Counted from the first letter of the stretch, positions 18,128-28,725 are shown. The stretch is 64,000 bases of DNA from Desulfovibrio litoralis DSM 11393 (GCF_900143255.1 NZ_FRDI01000003.1:422641-486640), one strand, 5' to 3'. Notes: generated by a model not told the origin, from the sequence alone. A program made the numbers and translations.

Positions 18128-18754
18128 ATGAATACTGTTGACAGAAAAGGAATAGCCTTAATAATTTGTGCACCTTCGGGAGCGGGAAAAACAACCCTTA
18201 CAAAAAGGTTACTAAGCGAATTTCCACGTTTTGTTTTTTCCGTCTCTTATACAACTCGACCGCCTCGCCCCCACGAAGTTCATGGCAAAGATTATTATTT
18301 TGTTACGAAAGAAGAATTTTCAAACCTGATTAATGAAAATTATTTCGCAGAATGGGCAACAGTACACGGGAACTATTACGGAACCCCCCTGCAAAACACT
18401 ATAAACACCCTTGCTGACGGTAATGATATTTTGTTTGATGTTGATGTCCAAGGTGCAAGGCAAATAAAAGCCAGCTTAAAAAATCTTGGGCGTTATGTGT
18501 TTGTCCTACCACCTTCAAGAAGAGTCTTGGAACAAAGACTGCGTTCAAGAGGAACAGATTCCGATGAAGTAATCGCAAGACGTCTATCCGTTGTTACTAA
18601 AGAAATAGCTGATGCGCCTCTTTTTGATTGTGTTATTATTAATGATGATATTAAAACCGCTTACGATGAGTTACGCTCGGCTTATATTGCGGCTACCCTT
18701 GCCCCCGTTTGTCGCTCTCACTTTTTAAACGACTTGTTAAAACAATGGTCATAA
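18128..18754 (+). CDS. gmk: Guanylate kinase
   Basis: 208 residues. It phosphorylates GMP to GDP with ATP in the cytosol. The P-loop is APSGAGKTTL (about 14-23), the GMP-binding region is SYTTRPPRPHEVHGKDYYFV, followed by the EWATVHGNYYGTP segment and the lid arginines (RLRSRGTDSDEVIARRL). Length is normal for the bacterial enzyme. It is third in the yicC-remA-gmk-pyrF run, 48 bp after remA. Confidence 0.97.
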   Translation: MNTVDRKGIALIICAPSGAGKTTLTKRLLSEFPRFVFSVSYTTRPPRPHEVHGKDYYFVTKEEFSNLINENYFAEWATVHGNYYGTPLQNTINTLADGNDILFDVDVQGARQIKASLKNLGRYVFVLPPSRRVLEQRLRSRGTDSDEVIARRLSVVTKEIADAPLFDCVIINDDIKTAYDELRSAYIAATLAPVCRSHFLNDLLKQWS

Positions 18755-18791
18755 AAAATATTTATCAAATAAACCGCTTAAGAGACAATAG

Positions 18792-19487
18792 ATGAAAACA
18801 GAACTTATTATCGCTCTCGATTACCCAAGTGCAAGTAAGGCTCTCGCCCTTGCTGAAACTTGCAAAGATTTAAACCCAAAACCCTTACTTAAAATTGGTT
18901 TGCAACTTTATGTTGCCGAAGGCCCGACCCTTATCAAAAAACTAAAACAAATGGGCTTTAAAATATTTTTGGATTTAAAATTTTATGATATACCCAATAC
19001 TGTCGCCTCGGCAATACAATCTGCCATAACTTTGGGCGTTGACATTATAGATATTCACCTCAGTGGCGGCGAAAAAATGGCGAAAGCGGCCGTTAACGCT
19101 TTAAATTTAAACTTGGAAAAAACTCAAAAACGCCCTCTTCTCTTTGGAGTTACAATATTAACCAGCGAAGAAAACACAGACCCACAAAAAATAGTAAAAA
19201 TGGCACAAAACGCAAAAGATTGGGGGCTTGATGGAGTTGTTTGTTCCGCAATGGAAGCAACAGCAGTCAAAGAGCAGTGTGGCAACAATTTTCTTTGTTT
19301 AACACCGGGAATACGCCTTGCCAATAACAACAAAGATGATAAAAATCATGATCAAGTCAGGGTTATGACTCCTCAAGAAGCAATTAAAGCCGGTTCAAAC
19401 TTTTTGGTTGTCGGTCGCCCCATCACCCAAGCTGAAAACCCAAAGCAAATAGTTCAAGAAATTTTAACAATTATTTCCAATAATTAA
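18792..19487 (+). CDS. pyrF: Orotidine 5'-phosphate decarboxylase
   Basis: 231 residues. It converts OMP to UMP, the last step of de novo pyrimidine synthesis. The catalytic signature is FLDLKFYDIPNTV (about 59-71) with the Asp-Lys-Asp array; the phosphate-binding C-terminus is SNFLVVGRPITQAENP. It starts LIIALDYPS, typical of group I pyrF. It lies 37 bp after gmk on the same strand and is probably cotranscribed. Confidence 0.97.
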   Translation: MKTELIIALDYPSASKALALAETCKDLNPKPLLKIGLQLYVAEGPTLIKKLKQMGFKIFLDLKFYDIPNTVASAIQSAITLGVDIIDIHLSGGEKMAKAAVNALNLNLEKTQKRPLLFGVTILTSEENTDPQKIVKMAQNAKDWGLDGVVCSAMEATAVKEQCGNNFLCLTPGIRLANNNKDDKNHDQVRVMTPQEAIKAGSNFLVVGRPITQAENPKQIVQEILTIISNN

Positions 19488-19573
19488 ATTTAAGTTTAAA
19501 TTATATAACAACAAATTAAAAAACATGTTAAGGTGCTTTATTCTTACAACCTAAAAGCAAAAAGAGAAAAAAT

Positions 19574-20374
19574 ATGTCAGAAGAACAAAAAAATAATGAC
19601 GGCTATGTAAAAATAAAAGGTATCTTTTCCTCTCAAGAGGTAAAAAAAGTCGGAACAGGCACAACATCACGAAAAACTATTCAAAAAGCGTTTTGGGACG
19701 CTATTGAACAAGATTCAGGCAATATCGAAGTTCAACCGCTAAACTCAAATTATATACCATCAGGACCAAAACGCACTATTCCGCGTGATGAATTTTTAAC
19801 TAAATTTTCTCCCGAACCTGAATTTTATACCGTCAATGTCTTACCCAAAATACGCGAAATCAATAAAACAATCGCCAGAGCCGATAGACACCGTGCCAAC
19901 GGCGAAAGTTTTAGTGCCGAAATGGAATATAGCTCGGCGTTAAAAATAGACGAAGAAAATATTAGAGCAAACTTCGGACTCGGCCTTACTTATCTTGATC
20001 GAGGCGATACGGGAAAAGCCGATAATATTTTTGAAAGATTGGTTAAATTAGACGGAGCGTTTGAACAAGAACACAAACACCTCTTTAATGAGTTTGGAAT
20101 TTCGCTAAGAAAAAACAAAATGATTGACCAAGCCGTTGATTATTATAAAAGAGCAATAGAAATCTCGCCTGATGACGAAAATTTATCCTGCAATATGGGG
20201 CGTGCTTATCTTGAAAAAGAAGACTACAGCAATGCGGCAATACACTTTATCAAAGCACTCGAACTTGACCCCAAACATGAAATCGCCGCTAAAGCCGTTA
20301 TGTGGCTACAGGCAAAAAACTTTTTAAATCCGGAACAAAAAAAGAAGATAGAGTCCATTTTGCCCCAAAGCTAA
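19574..20374 (+). CDS. Cytosolic tetratricopeptide-repeat protein
   Basis: 266 residues, no signal peptide. The N-terminal 95 residues are charged and without a recognised domain; about 100-255 hold four TPR units (for example AEMEYSSALKIDEENIRANFGLGLTYLDRGDTGKA and AAIHFIKALELDPKHEIAAKA, each described here in part). TPRs mediate protein-protein contact; no partner is evident. It sits 87 bp after pyrF and 80 bp before an HDOD gene; the three genes TPR, HDOD and recJ may form one transcription unit. Confidence 0.75.
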   Translation: MSEEQKNNDGYVKIKGIFSSQEVKKVGTGTTSRKTIQKAFWDAIEQDSGNIEVQPLNSNYIPSGPKRTIPRDEFLTKFSPEPEFYTVNVLPKIREINKTIARADRHRANGESFSAEMEYSSALKIDEENIRANFGLGLTYLDRGDTGKADNIFERLVKLDGAFEQEHKHLFNEFGISLRKNKMIDQAVDYYKRAIEISPDDENLSCNMGRAYLEKEDYSNAAIHFIKALELDPKHEIAAKAVMWLQAKNFLNPEQKKKIESILPQS

Positions 20375-20453
20375 GTTAATTTCACAAAATACATACCGTT
20401 GTCTTCAAAAAGCTTGATATATAAAAAGGTGAATATAAAAACAAGAGTAGGCT

Positions 20454-21365
20454 ATGAGCAATCACTTCAAAACAGCACAACTTTTTTTAGAAGAATTACA
20501 AAACAACCCACCAAGGTTACCTTATGATTCTAAAATTGTTAGTAAGCTTTTTGATATGACTCACCCAAAATCTGACTCTGCAACCAAAGACATTGCCGGT
20601 TTAATCGAAAAAGACCCGGGGCTTACGGCAAAAATACTGCGACTTTCAAACTCTCCTCGTTACTCTTTAATCTCTCAGGTTTCTACACCACTGGCGGCAG
20701 TAACTGTTTTAGGTTTAAACGAAATCCGCAATTTAATTTTGATTACAGGCGTACGTTTAAGCATAAAACCAAAAAAATTTCCTTTGGAATTTAATTTTAC
20801 AGAGCTCTGGCAACATCAACTCTTGACCGGTGCCTGTGCCAGAGTTTTATCTTACGCACAAAACAACAATATTGGCTCACAAAATATAAACCATGATGAA
20901 GTTTATACCGCCTCTCTCTTACACGACCTTGGTAAGGTAATGATCGCCGCCTTACGCCCAAACGACTGGCTCGCCATCAACCAACTTGAAAAAGAAAAAC
21001 AATTAAGTACACAAGAAGCAGAAGACAGCTATTGGGGGCTTGATCACGGGCTTATAGCCGGACGAGTTTTAGAAAGTTGGGGGCTTCCCCGCTCTTTAAC
21101 AGAACCCATAATCTGGCATCATTACCCGGAATTGGCAAAAGAACATAAAAAGACGGCGTTATTTATCGCAATAGCCAATTATCTGGCGAGTGAAAAAAAC
21201 AATTTGCAAAACTTTTTCTCAGAAAACAATACGCCAAGCGAATTTCTCTCAAAAAAAATAACTCAACATCTTAATGAGCTTGATATAAATATAGACAGCA
21301 TCATGCCAAATATATTAAAAATATTTGAAGACAACAAATATATATCTATAGCCGACGAACTATAG
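20454..21365 (+). CDS. HDOD-domain signalling protein
   Basis: 303 residues, one HDOD domain (about 15-215), a degenerate HD-type fold used in bacterial signalling and motility control. Visible landmarks are LIEKDPGLTAKILRLSNSPRY and the VYTASLLHDLGKVMIA segment, where LLHDLGK retains an HD pair, so residual hydrolase-type metal binding cannot be excluded. The C-terminal 90 residues contain a second helical part with IIWHHYPELA. The gene ends 10 bp before recJ. Confidence 0.85.
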   Translation: MSNHFKTAQLFLEELQNNPPRLPYDSKIVSKLFDMTHPKSDSATKDIAGLIEKDPGLTAKILRLSNSPRYSLISQVSTPLAAVTVLGLNEIRNLILITGVRLSIKPKKFPLEFNFTELWQHQLLTGACARVLSYAQNNNIGSQNINHDEVYTASLLHDLGKVMIAALRPNDWLAINQLEKEKQLSTQEAEDSYWGLDHGLIAGRVLESWGLPRSLTEPIIWHHYPELAKEHKKTALFIAIANYLASEKNNLQNFFSENNTPSEFLSKKITQHLNELDINIDSIMPNILKIFEDNKYISIADEL

Positions 21366-21375
21366 CGGAGAACTT

Positions 21376-23136
21376 GTGAATTCAATTTGGACGTTTCGCA
21401 ACAACGATAAACAAGAAGTTGACGAAAACACAAAACAGCTCAAAGAATGGGCAGACAAATTAAATATATCCCATGAAATCGCCTCGTTACTTATCAACAG
21501 AGGCTTTGAGTCTTATGAAAACCTAGCCGAATATTTAAACCCGAGCTTGCAAAAACTCGCTCCTTTAGAACAATGGACGGGGTTTAACGCCGCGGCAAAA
21601 CTACTCGGCGAAGCCATCTTAAACGGAAAAAAACTTGGCGTGTGCGGAGATTATGACGTAGACGGCGTTACCTCAACGGCGTTGGTTTTAGATTTTATGA
21701 GTCAACATGGTTTTAATTGTGTTTATCATATTCCCGACCGTATAGAGGAAGGCTATGGACTAGGCGTTAAAGCAGTAGAATCATTATATAATCAAGGGGC
21801 TAATTTAATTTTAACCGTTGATTGCGGCATTACTGATTACAACGGAATAAAACGAGCCAAAGAACTTGGAATGACTGTTGTCATCAGTGATCACCACCTG
21901 CCCTCTGACAAACTGCCCGATGCCGATATAATTTGCAATCCACGTCTTGTACCTTGTCCATGTCAAACCTTGGCCGGAGTGGGTGTTGCCTTTTTTTTAA
22001 TGGCGGCTTTAAATAATTTTTTCGAAAAACACAACGGGAAAAAAATAGATATTCGCAGTCTTTTAGACTTAGTCGCCCTTGGAACTCTAGCGGATATGGT
22101 AGAACTAAAAGGACAAAACCGTATTTTGGTAAAAAATGGTTTACTGCTTGTTGCAAACCCCAAACGCATAGGTTTAGCCGAATTAAAAGCTGTTTCCGGC
22201 TATTCGCCCACAGCCCAAATTGATGCCGGTCAACTGGTTTTCAATATTGCTCCACGCATTAACGCCGCCGGACGAGTCGGAAAAGCTCACACAGCCTTGA
22301 AACTGCTTTTGACAAAAGAGAGAGCTGAGGCTGAAAAACTGGCAAGCGAACTAAATAGCTTAAATACAGAAAGACAAAATGAAGAAGAATTAATTGTTAA
22401 AGAGGCAAACCTTCAAGCCCTTGAACAAATCAAACAAGGTAGCTCGTCTTTGATTTTATATGCTGCACACTGGCACCAAGGCATAGTCGGAATTGTCGCT
22501 TCTCGCATGGTTGAGCTTTACCACCGCCCAACTATTGTTTTATGTAATAAAAACATAGAGATAACCGCAAAAAACACTGATAGTAATACGGTTGTCAAAG
22601 GCTCCGGGCGTAGTGTCGGCGGGTTTGACTTACATGATGCCCTAACCCAAATGACAGAGCTTTTAGAAGGGTTCGGCGGACACAAACAAGCGGCCGGTTT
22701 AACTTTATTGTTTAGCAAGCTTGAAAGCTTTAAGCAAGAATTTGACCGTTTAGTCAAAAATACTCTGGGGTCTGAACCAATTCCACAACAAATAAAAATA
22801 GACCAAGAAATCGACCTTAAAAAGGCGGCTGATTTTACTTTTTTAAAAGAAATAGAGTTGCTTCAACCTTTTGGAATAGGAAACCCTGAGCCGATATTTT
22901 CAACTAACGACTTAACACTTCAAACTTTTCGCCAAAAAGGAAATCTGGTTTTAATTGACGTAAAAGATGAAAAAAGCGGTCTGAGTATGAAGGGAAAGGC
23001 CTGGCGACGTTCGGAAGTCAAAACTCCGGCAGAAAGAGGAGAAAAAATAACTCTTGCTTTTTCACCTCGTATAAATCGTTATAACGGAATGGCGTATATA
23101 GAGCTTCATTTGAAAGACTGGAAAAAAAGCGAATAA
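21376..23136 (+). CDS. recJ: Single-stranded-DNA-specific exonuclease RecJ
   Basis: 586 residues. A 5' to 3' exonuclease in recombination and mismatch repair. DHH domain motifs: GDYDVDGVTSTALVLDF (about 91-107), VDCGITDYNGIKRAKELG, ISDHHLP (about 172-178) and ATLADMVEL; the DHHA1 domain has GSGRSVGGFDLHDAL and GFGGHKQAAGLTL; a C-terminal OB fold ends the protein. The start is GTG 21376 with GCGGAG just upstream; the ATG alternatives lie well inside the conserved region. Last gene of the plus-strand run. Confidence 0.96.
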   Translation: MNSIWTFRNNDKQEVDENTKQLKEWADKLNISHEIASLLINRGFESYENLAEYLNPSLQKLAPLEQWTGFNAAAKLLGEAILNGKKLGVCGDYDVDGVTSTALVLDFMSQHGFNCVYHIPDRIEEGYGLGVKAVESLYNQGANLILTVDCGITDYNGIKRAKELGMTVVISDHHLPSDKLPDADIICNPRLVPCPCQTLAGVGVAFFLMAALNNFFEKHNGKKIDIRSLLDLVALGTLADMVELKGQNRILVKNGLLLVANPKRIGLAELKAVSGYSPTAQIDAGQLVFNIAPRINAAGRVGKAHTALKLLLTKERAEAEKLASELNSLNTERQNEEELIVKEANLQALEQIKQGSSSLILYAAHWHQGIVGIVASRMVELYHRPTIVLCNKNIEITAKNTDSNTVVKGSGRSVGGFDLHDALTQMTELLEGFGGHKQAAGLTLLFSKLESFKQEFDRLVKNTLGSEPIPQQIKIDQEIDLKKAADFTFLKEIELLQPFGIGNPEPIFSTNDLTLQTFRQKGNLVLIDVKDEKSGLSMKGKAWRRSEVKTPAERGEKITLAFSPRINRYNGMAYIELHLKDWKKSE

Positions 23137-23138
23137 AT

Positions 23139-23176
23139 AAAAGCCTGAACAGAAAACTCTATTCAGGCTTTTATTT
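23139..23176. terminator. Bidirectional terminator between recJ and the chemoreceptor gene
   Basis: AAAGCCTGAA and TTCAGGCTTT form a 10-bp stem with a 12-base loop. A T-rich tract follows on the plus strand and A-rich sequence precedes it, so it can stop both convergent transcripts. Confidence 0.85.
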
Positions 23177-23195
23177 TGTTTAATCTTGCTCTTAA

Positions 23196-25619
23196 TTATT
23201 TATTTTGTTTTTTAAGATCTGCCATAACCCGATTTAACTCTTGAGCAGTTGCAGAAAGATCTTGAATTGCCGCTGTTGCTTGAATCATTCCATTAGAGGT
23301 TTGAGTAACAACGACGCTGACTTCATCAACGGAGCGGTTAATTTCTTCTGAAGTTGCACTTTGTTCTTCAGCCGCCGTGGCAATTGAGGTAACAAGGTTT
23401 GAGTTAATCGCCGCCAAGTCAACAATGCGGGTCAGTGCATCTCCTGATGATTGAGCCAAGCCTGTGGCTTCTTCTATGCTGCTGACTGCGCTTGTAACTT
23501 CGTTTATATTAGTTTTAGTAGAATGTTGAATGGCGGTAATGCTCGATTCAACTTCTTTTGTCGCCTGCATGGTTTTTTCGGCAAGCTTACGCACTTCATC
23601 GGCAACAACCGCAAATCCACGTCCGGCTTCTCCGGCTCTGGCGGCTTCGATAGCGGCGTTTAAAGCCAAGAGGTTGGTTTGATCGGCTATATCTGAAATA
23701 ACGTTTAGCACACCACCAATATTTTCGGCTTGTTTACCAAGGCTTTGCATATTTGAGTGTAAAGTATGGGTTACTTGATTAATAGACTTGATAGAGCCAA
23801 TTACTCTATTAACAAGTTCCGCACCTTCTCTTGCTTCATTTCTGGTATTGTTTGTTTGTTCGGCGGCTTCTCCGGCACTACGGGCAACATCTAAAACGGT
23901 TGAATTCATTTCAGCCATTGCACCGGCCGTTGTTTCCATTCTCCTGCGTTGCATTTCTGTTCCGCGAGAAACTTCTTCTACTTGTGCCGATAATTCTTCG
24001 GCCGCCGCCGCAACACGAGAAGCTATTTCCGAAGCATCAATCGCAGCTTGTTCTATCATTTTTTGCTGAGTTTTAATATCGGTAATATCAACCAAGATTT
24101 CCATAAATCCAACAACTTCTTTATGTTTATCATAAAGAGAGATTGCAGTAACCGCAACATCTATTGGTTTTCCAAGTGCCGGACGTAAAACAGTTTCACC
24201 GGTTATAGGGGTTGTGGAACCCATTGCCTTCATACCAAGACAGTTTTTATCACAAGCCGGGGTATTAAAATGCTCTTTACATGGATCCCCAACTTTATTA
24301 CCACCGGCGAAAGATTGAGCAGCTTTATTTAAGAACTTAAATTCACATTTTGAGTTTCCGGTCATAAGACCTACTGAAATAGAATCTAAAGCACTTACAT
24401 AAGTATCACAAAGTGTATTAATATCATTAGCTATTTCTCCGAAACCACCTTTAAACTGATCTGCTTTTAAACGGTCTCTAAAGGCACCGGCCGCAATAAG
24501 ATCGGTTAAAGCAATAACTTGACCGGTCATATTTTTTACGACACCTGAAATTTCTTGCATTGCATCAATTACGCTTCCGATTTCGCCTTTTTCTTTAACA
24601 TTTATGATAGAAGAAAAATTGCCCATAGATATATCATTGGCAAATCTGCTTACATCTTTAAGCACTTTAACTAAGTTATAAATAATTAAAGTAGCAAAGC
24701 CAATTCCCACAATCACCCCAATTATACCTAGCGAAAGAGCCAGCCTTTGAGAGTCTTCGTTAGAAGTACGCAAATCATTTTCAAAGGTATTTTTAATATC
24801 AAGTTGAGCTTGAGAAATGCTGCCCACAGCGACAAAAGACTGTTGCATAATATCATTCAGGCTAGTTAAAGCAACTCGTTGATTAATAGCATTATTTTCC
24901 ATTTCTAAAAAATGAACTCGAAATAAATCTAAGGAATTTAAATCAATTTCAATTTCTTGTTTTATCGCATTATCTTGAGTTAAAGAAAGAGCTTCTGTTA
25001 AAATTTGTTTTACTTCTTCCATGTGTTTGTTTACTTCACTCACAAGTTCCGGAGATAACGCAACGTAAAAACGAGCTAAAGCTCCTCTCAATTCTCCGAA
25101 GGGGTCAGCTAATTTGCTGTATTGAGATAAAACATCAAACTCAATGGCATCAAAAGCAAACATTGAGGTTTTTGTAGTCTGCAGGGTGAGTTCTCTTAAG
25201 GCAGGTAATATTTGCTCATTATAGTGAGTTGAAGTAACAGTAGACAGTCTGTTAATTTCACTTAAGTTAGAATGCACCACACTCACATTTGCTTCTAGTT
25301 GTTTCAGACTGTTAACACTTTCTGAACGTTGAGCAACCTTTAAGACGATTGAAATCTTATCTTTCAGACTGTCAGTGCGAGCTATCGCTGCACTTATAAA
25401 CTTAGCATCTTGGTGATCTAAAAAACGATAAACATTATATCCTATAACATAAAAATCGCCGTCAATGTCATAAAGAGTTTGACTAACAGATGCCAAACGT
25501 CCAAACTCGATTAAACCATCAGAGCTTTTGTTTAGGGCTCTGGTTCCAATAAAAGAAATTGCAATAATAATAAAGATTAAAAACACACACCCAACGATTA
25601 TTTTATGCTTCATCGTCAT
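23196..25619 (-). CDS. Methyl-accepting chemotaxis protein with a cysteine-containing PAS domain
   Basis: About 807 residues from ATG 25619 (GGGG seven bases upstream); a TTG eight codons earlier is less likely. Counting from that TTG: membrane span at 15-34, a long helical periplasmic sensor (35-300), second span at 302-326, HAMP (325-380), then a PAS-like domain (about 415-530) and the signalling domain with its hairpin tip at about 649-689 ([19 protein letters not shown]). The PAS domain carries four cysteines (433, 455, 464, 468) in a C-x8-C-x3-C group plus one, close to [18 protein letters not shown], similar to cysteine-containing PAS domains of Desulfovibrio chemoreceptors. A redox, iron or haem-linked sense is possible but not shown. 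The periplasmic part looks like a four-helix or helical-bimodular sensor. Confidence 0.92.
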   Translation of the reverse strand: MTMKHKIIVGCVFLIFIIIAISFIGTRALNKSSDGLIEFGRLASVSQTLYDIDGDFYVIGYNVYRFLDHQDAKFISAAIARTDSLKDKISIVLKVAQRSESVNSLKQLEANVSVVHSNLSEINRLSTVTSTHYNEQILPALRELTLQTTKTSMFAFDAIEFDVLSQYSKLADPFGELRGALARFYVALSPELVSEVNKHMEEVKQILTEALSLTQDNAIKQEIEIDLNSLDLFRVHFLEMENNAINQRVALTSLNDIMQQSFVAVGSISQAQLDIKNTFENDLRTSNEDSQRLALSLGIIGVIVGIGFATLIIYNLVKVLKDVSRFANDISMGNFSSIINVKEKGEIGSVIDAMQEISGVVKNMTGQVIALTDLIAAGAFRDRLKADQFKGGFGEIANDINTLCDTYVSALDSISVGLMTGNSKCEFKFLNKAAQSFAGGNKVGDPCKEHFNTPACDKNCLGMKAMGSTTPITGETVLRPALGKPIDVAVTAISLYDKHKEVVGFMEILVDITDIKTQQKMIEQAAIDASEIASRVAAAAEELSAQVEEVSRGTEMQRRRMETTAGAMAEMNSTVLDVARSAGEAAEQTNNTRNEAREGAELVNRVIGSIKSINQVTHTLHSNMQSLGKQAENIGGVLNVISDIADQTNLLALNAAIEAARAGEAGRGFAVVADEVRKLAEKTMQATKEVESSITAIQHSTKTNINEVTSAVSSIEEATGLAQSSGDALTRIVDLAAINSNLVTSIATAAEEQSATSEEINRSVDEVSVVVTQTSNGMIQATAAIQDLSATAQELNRVMADLKKQNK

Positions 25620-26013
25620 AGATTTACCCCAATTTTTAGACAATATTTTATAAACTATAGTTACACATTTAAAACTCTAAAATGCATCAAAAGGATATAT
25701 CGGCAAAAAACAATAAATACTTAATATCTTTACCTAAGAAATATATCTCAAAAATTATGAACCAAAATCAATAATTCATTGTTTTAAAGCTTTGCAAAAG
25801 CACAAAAATATAGTAACAATCTTGCGAATAAAAGTTTTTTCAGCTCGCTTATGTCTCTATTGCGACAAAACTTTATTTAAACAAATTAAGGCTTTACAAA
25901 AAAACAATTTATTACTGTTAGACTATACTATTTTAAATTTATATTCAAGTATATAATTAAAACTATTTACTCAAAACCACCAAAATTTAAAACAAATATT
26001 AAGGAATAAAAAC
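25620..26013. other. Intergenic region between divergent genes, about 394 bp
   Basis: Separates the divergent chemoreceptor and argG. It is highly AT-rich. A TATACT at 25924-25929 might be a -10 for argG, but the nearest -35-like TTTACA is 25 bases away, which is too far. No hairpin or known riboswitch pattern was recognised. Confidence 0.4.
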
Positions 26014-27216
26014 ATGACTAAAAAAACAGACAAAATTAAAAAGATTATTTTAGCATATTCAGGCGGTTTAGATACCTCTGTTATTTTAAAGTGGCTAAAA
26101 CAAACTTATAAATGTGATATTATAACCTTAACTTGCGATCTTGGACAAGAAGAAGACTTGGCTGGCGTCGACCAAAAAGCCTTGGATACCGGTGCTTCCA
26201 AAGCTTATGTCGAAGACTTGAGAAATGAGTTTGCCAAAGATTTTATTTTTCCAATGATGCGTTCAAGCGTCGTTTACGAAGGCAGCTATCTTCTCGGAAC
26301 TTCAATCGCCCGCCCGCTTATTTCCAAACGCCTAGTCGAAATCGCACGCTCGGAAGGAGCAGACGCAATTTCACACGGAGCAACGGGAAAAGGTAACGAC
26401 CAAGTTCGCTTTGAGCTTTCCGTTGCATCTTTGGCACCCGACTTACAAGTTATCGCTCCTTGGCGTACTTGGGAATTAAGCTCTCGCACAGACTTAATCA
26501 AATTTGCCGAAAAAAATAATATTCCCCTGCCAACCGGTTCAAAACGTTACAGCATGGACAGAAATATGCTACACCTAAGCTATGAAAGCGGTGAACTCGA
26601 AGACCCTTGGGAAGAAGCCGGCGAAGGAACTTATACTTTAACCACGCCTATCGAAAAAACTCCAAACGAGCCTGAATATATTACAATTGAATTTAAAAAC
26701 GGCGACCCTATTGCTATTAACGAAAAAGAATATGCCCCTGCCGCCTTGGTAATGAACTTAAATAAAATTGCCGGAAAACATGGAATAGGACGCATAGATA
26801 TGGTTGAAAACCGCTTTGTCGGAATGAAATCACGCGGAGTTTACGAAACCCCCGGCGGAACTTTAATTCACGCCGCCCACCGTGATCTTGAAAGTATTTG
26901 TTTAGACCGTGAAGTTATGCACATAAGAGACAGCTTAATTCCCCGTTACGCCGCCTGTATTTATAACGGCTTTTGGTATTCTCCCGAAAGAGAAGTATTA
27001 CAAGCCCTTATCGATAAATCACAGGAAAACATCAGCGGAACCGTGCGTTTAAAACTATTTAAAGGTAACGTATTTTGTGTTGGTCGTAAGTCGCCTAACT
27101 CATTATTCAGAAAAGATATCGCCACCTTTGAACACGACGACGTTTATAATCAAGCTATGGCAACAGGCTTTATTCAACTTAACGGGCTCAGAATTCAAGG
27201 ACATAACAAAATTTAA
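26014..27216 (+). CDS. argG: Argininosuccinate synthase
   Basis: 400 residues. It joins citrulline and aspartate with ATP in arginine synthesis, cytosolic. The N-terminal nucleotide-binding motif is [12 protein letters not shown] (about 12-23); further signatures are [15 protein letters not shown] (about 119-133), [14 protein letters not shown], and GRKSPNSLF near the end. Length and order match type 1 ArgG. The gene is monocistronic: no argF or argH neighbour is present, and an intrinsic terminator follows. Confidence 0.97.
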   Translation: MTKKTDKIKKIILAYSGGLDTSVILKWLKQTYKCDIITLTCDLGQEEDLAGVDQKALDTGASKAYVEDLRNEFAKDFIFPMMRSSVVYEGSYLLGTSIARPLISKRLVEIARSEGADAISHGATGKGNDQVRFELSVASLAPDLQVIAPWRTWELSSRTDLIKFAEKNNIPLPTGSKRYSMDRNMLHLSYESGELEDPWEEAGEGTYTLTTPIEKTPNEPEYITIEFKNGDPIAINEKEYAPAALVMNLNKIAGKHGIGRIDMVENRFVGMKSRGVYETPGGTLIHAAHRDLESICLDREVMHIRDSLIPRYAACIYNGFWYSPEREVLQALIDKSQENISGTVRLKLFKGNVFCVGRKSPNSLFRKDIATFEHDDVYNQAMATGFIQLNGLRIQGHNKI

Positions 27217-27244
27217 GTAAGATCAAAACAACTTATTTAAAATA

Positions 27245-27282
27245 AAAAGCCACTTTTAAACAAAGTGGCTTTTTTTATTTAT
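27245..27282 (+). terminator. argG terminator
   Basis: AAAAGCCACTTT and AAAGTGGCTTTT form a 12-bp stem with a short loop, followed by a T run. It lies about 30 bp after the stop codon. Confidence 0.9.
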
Positions 27283-27488
27283 TTAAAATAGTGTTTGTTT
27301 TAAAAAAACACATACTTGCCTGCTAATTAAAACAGGACATAATAAGGGCAAATATAAAATACCTTAAGACAAAAACTCAATTCGTTTACACAAACATTAA
27401 AATTAAAAACGAGCCTTTAGTCAAAGACAAGCTTAACAAATAAATTCACAAGCTTGCTTCCAATTATCGCCTTAATTAGTGATAAAGA

Positions 27489-27692
27489 CTAGGCCTGTTT
27501 GTCTTCTTTATCCGAATCTTTTTTGCCTTGTTTGGGAGTAACGTCAATTTCATCAGACTCTGATGATGCACGTTTAAAATTTCTAATTGCCTTTCCAAGT
27601 CCGGCACCAATTTCAGGCAACTTACTTGAGCCAAAAAGCACTAAACCGATAATTAAAACAATCAATAATTCTTGCATTCCGATGCCAAACAT
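27489..27692 (-). CDS. tatA: Twin-arginine translocase subunit TatA
   Basis: 67 residues. TatA oligomers form the pore of the twin-arginine translocation system for folded proteins in the inner membrane. The short periplasmic end (MFGIGMQ) leads to a single membrane span ([14 protein letters not shown]), then the hinge [21 protein letters not shown] amphipathic helix and a highly charged tail ending [12 protein letters not shown]. The FG and LPE landmarks of TatA are present. tatB and tatC are not adjacent. The region from 27283 to 27488 downstream of it shows no feature. Confidence 0.95.
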   Translation of the reverse strand: MFGIGMQELLIVLIIGLVLFGSSKLPEIGAGLGKAIRNFKRASSESDEIDVTPKQGKKDSDKEDKQA

Positions 27693-27855
27693 AAATAGCC
27701 CTCCAAAATTCTGCTCTGTTATATATATGCAGTCAACGCAAGCAAGTCAATGCAGAAATGCGTAAATTAACTATTTTCAAATTTCCACAAACTAATATAC
27801 TAAAATAAAACAATATTAATAAGCAACTTGAACTCATCTATTCTCTTCTAACCCG

Positions 27856-27884
27856 TTGACAGTATGCGGGTAATTATCTATTGT
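27856..27884 (+). promoter_or_regulatory. Candidate sigma-70 promoter for the 27923 gene
   Basis: TTGACA (27856-27861) and TATTGT (27879-27884) separated by exactly 17 bases, 39 bases upstream of the ATG. The -35 is a perfect consensus; the -10 matches at four of six positions. Confidence 0.55.
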
Positions 27885-27922
27885 TTAATAAGGTTAGCAA
27901 TAAAAACAAAATGGAGCTTTGA

Positions 27923-28525
27923 ATGAAAAACTTTATAAAAGTTTGTCTTATTTGTTGTTGTAGCATATTACTTTGGTCTCAAGAAACTCCGGTAAAAGCA
28001 GCCGAAGAAGCACCTGCGCCTAAAGAAGAAAGCACGGTTAAAAAAGGTGTAAAGTCCACGGTTACAAAAATCATCTCTGTCGGAAAAGAAGCACTCTCAG
28101 GCGTAGATGCCGGTATAGACGAAGGTAGAAAACAAGGCGAAAGCACAGATGGTGCAAAAATTGTTACCAACGCAGCCGAATTGGATAAATTGCTATCAAT
28201 TAAAGTGCTTAAGGTTGAACCGCTTGAAGAGAACACTGCCGGAAGCGAAAAGGCTGATGATAAAAAAAATAAACCTAAAAACTATCAAGTTACACTCGCA
28301 GTTAAAAACGATAACGACTATATCGTAAGAATTACAAATCTATCTGATTTACAAGCGATTGTTTTATTGGATAAAGATGATTTTTCATACCCTCTCAACT
28401 CTTTCGCCAGTGATATAAACGCAATACAAAAATCCAACACTAGAGTGCGTTATGTTTTTTATAATGTCGAAGGCGAACCAACAACCGTAAGATTTCTTGG
28501 TAAAGATCTAAAAATAGAACAATAG
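27923..28525 (+). CDS. Exported protein of unknown function
   Basis: 200 residues with a signal peptide whose core is ICCCSILLW, cut near VKAAEE. The mature part starts with a charged low-complexity stretch (EEAPAPKEESTVKKG), followed by a helical part (about 45-90) and, from about 95, a beta-rich domain with YQVTLAVKNDNDYIVRITNL and RVRYVFYNVEGEPTTVRF, which looks like an immunoglobulin-like or lipoprotein-type sandwich. I do not recognise the family. It has its own promoter and terminator, so it is a single-gene unit. It is followed by tRNA-Leu on the opposite strand. Confidence 0.7.
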   Translation: MKNFIKVCLICCCSILLWSQETPVKAAEEAPAPKEESTVKKGVKSTVTKIISVGKEALSGVDAGIDEGRKQGESTDGAKIVTNAAELDKLLSIKVLKVEPLEENTAGSEKADDKKNKPKNYQVTLAVKNDNDYIVRITNLSDLQAIVLLDKDDFSYPLNSFASDINAIQKSNTRVRYVFYNVEGEPTTVRFLGKDLKIEQ

Positions 28526-28547
28526 TTTAAATAATAAAGCATATAAA

Positions 28548-28585
28548 TAAAAAAGACTTATGAACCACATAAGTCTTTTTTTATA
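28548..28585 (+). terminator. Terminator after the 27923 gene
   Basis: AAAGACTTATG and CATAAGTCTTT form an 11-bp stem with a 5-base loop followed by a T run. Confidence 0.9.
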
Positions 28586-28638
28586 CCAAAATTACAAGCT
28601 CAAATTAAATCAAAAAACTTTTTAAATAATAAAAAATT

Positions 28639-28725
28639 TGGTGCCGAAGGGGAGACTCGAACTCCCATGTCCTTGCGAACACTAGAACCTGAATCTAGCG
28701 TGTCTACCAATTCCACCACCCCGGC
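28639..28725 (-). tRNA. tRNA-Leu, anticodon CAG
   Basis: An 87-nt type II tRNA read on the minus strand: acceptor stem GCCGGGG/CCCCTTCGGC-side pairing, D-arm TGGTGGAATTGGTAGAC, anticodon loop TTCAGGT (CAG, reads CUG), a long variable arm, T-arm GAGTTCGAGTCTC and an encoded CCA. Every stem can be paired by eye. Confidence 0.95.

Noticed and set aside
25620-26013. Riboswitch or arginine-box regulator site upstream of argG
   Set aside because: No recognisable aptamer pattern or ARG-box-like palindrome could be found by eye.
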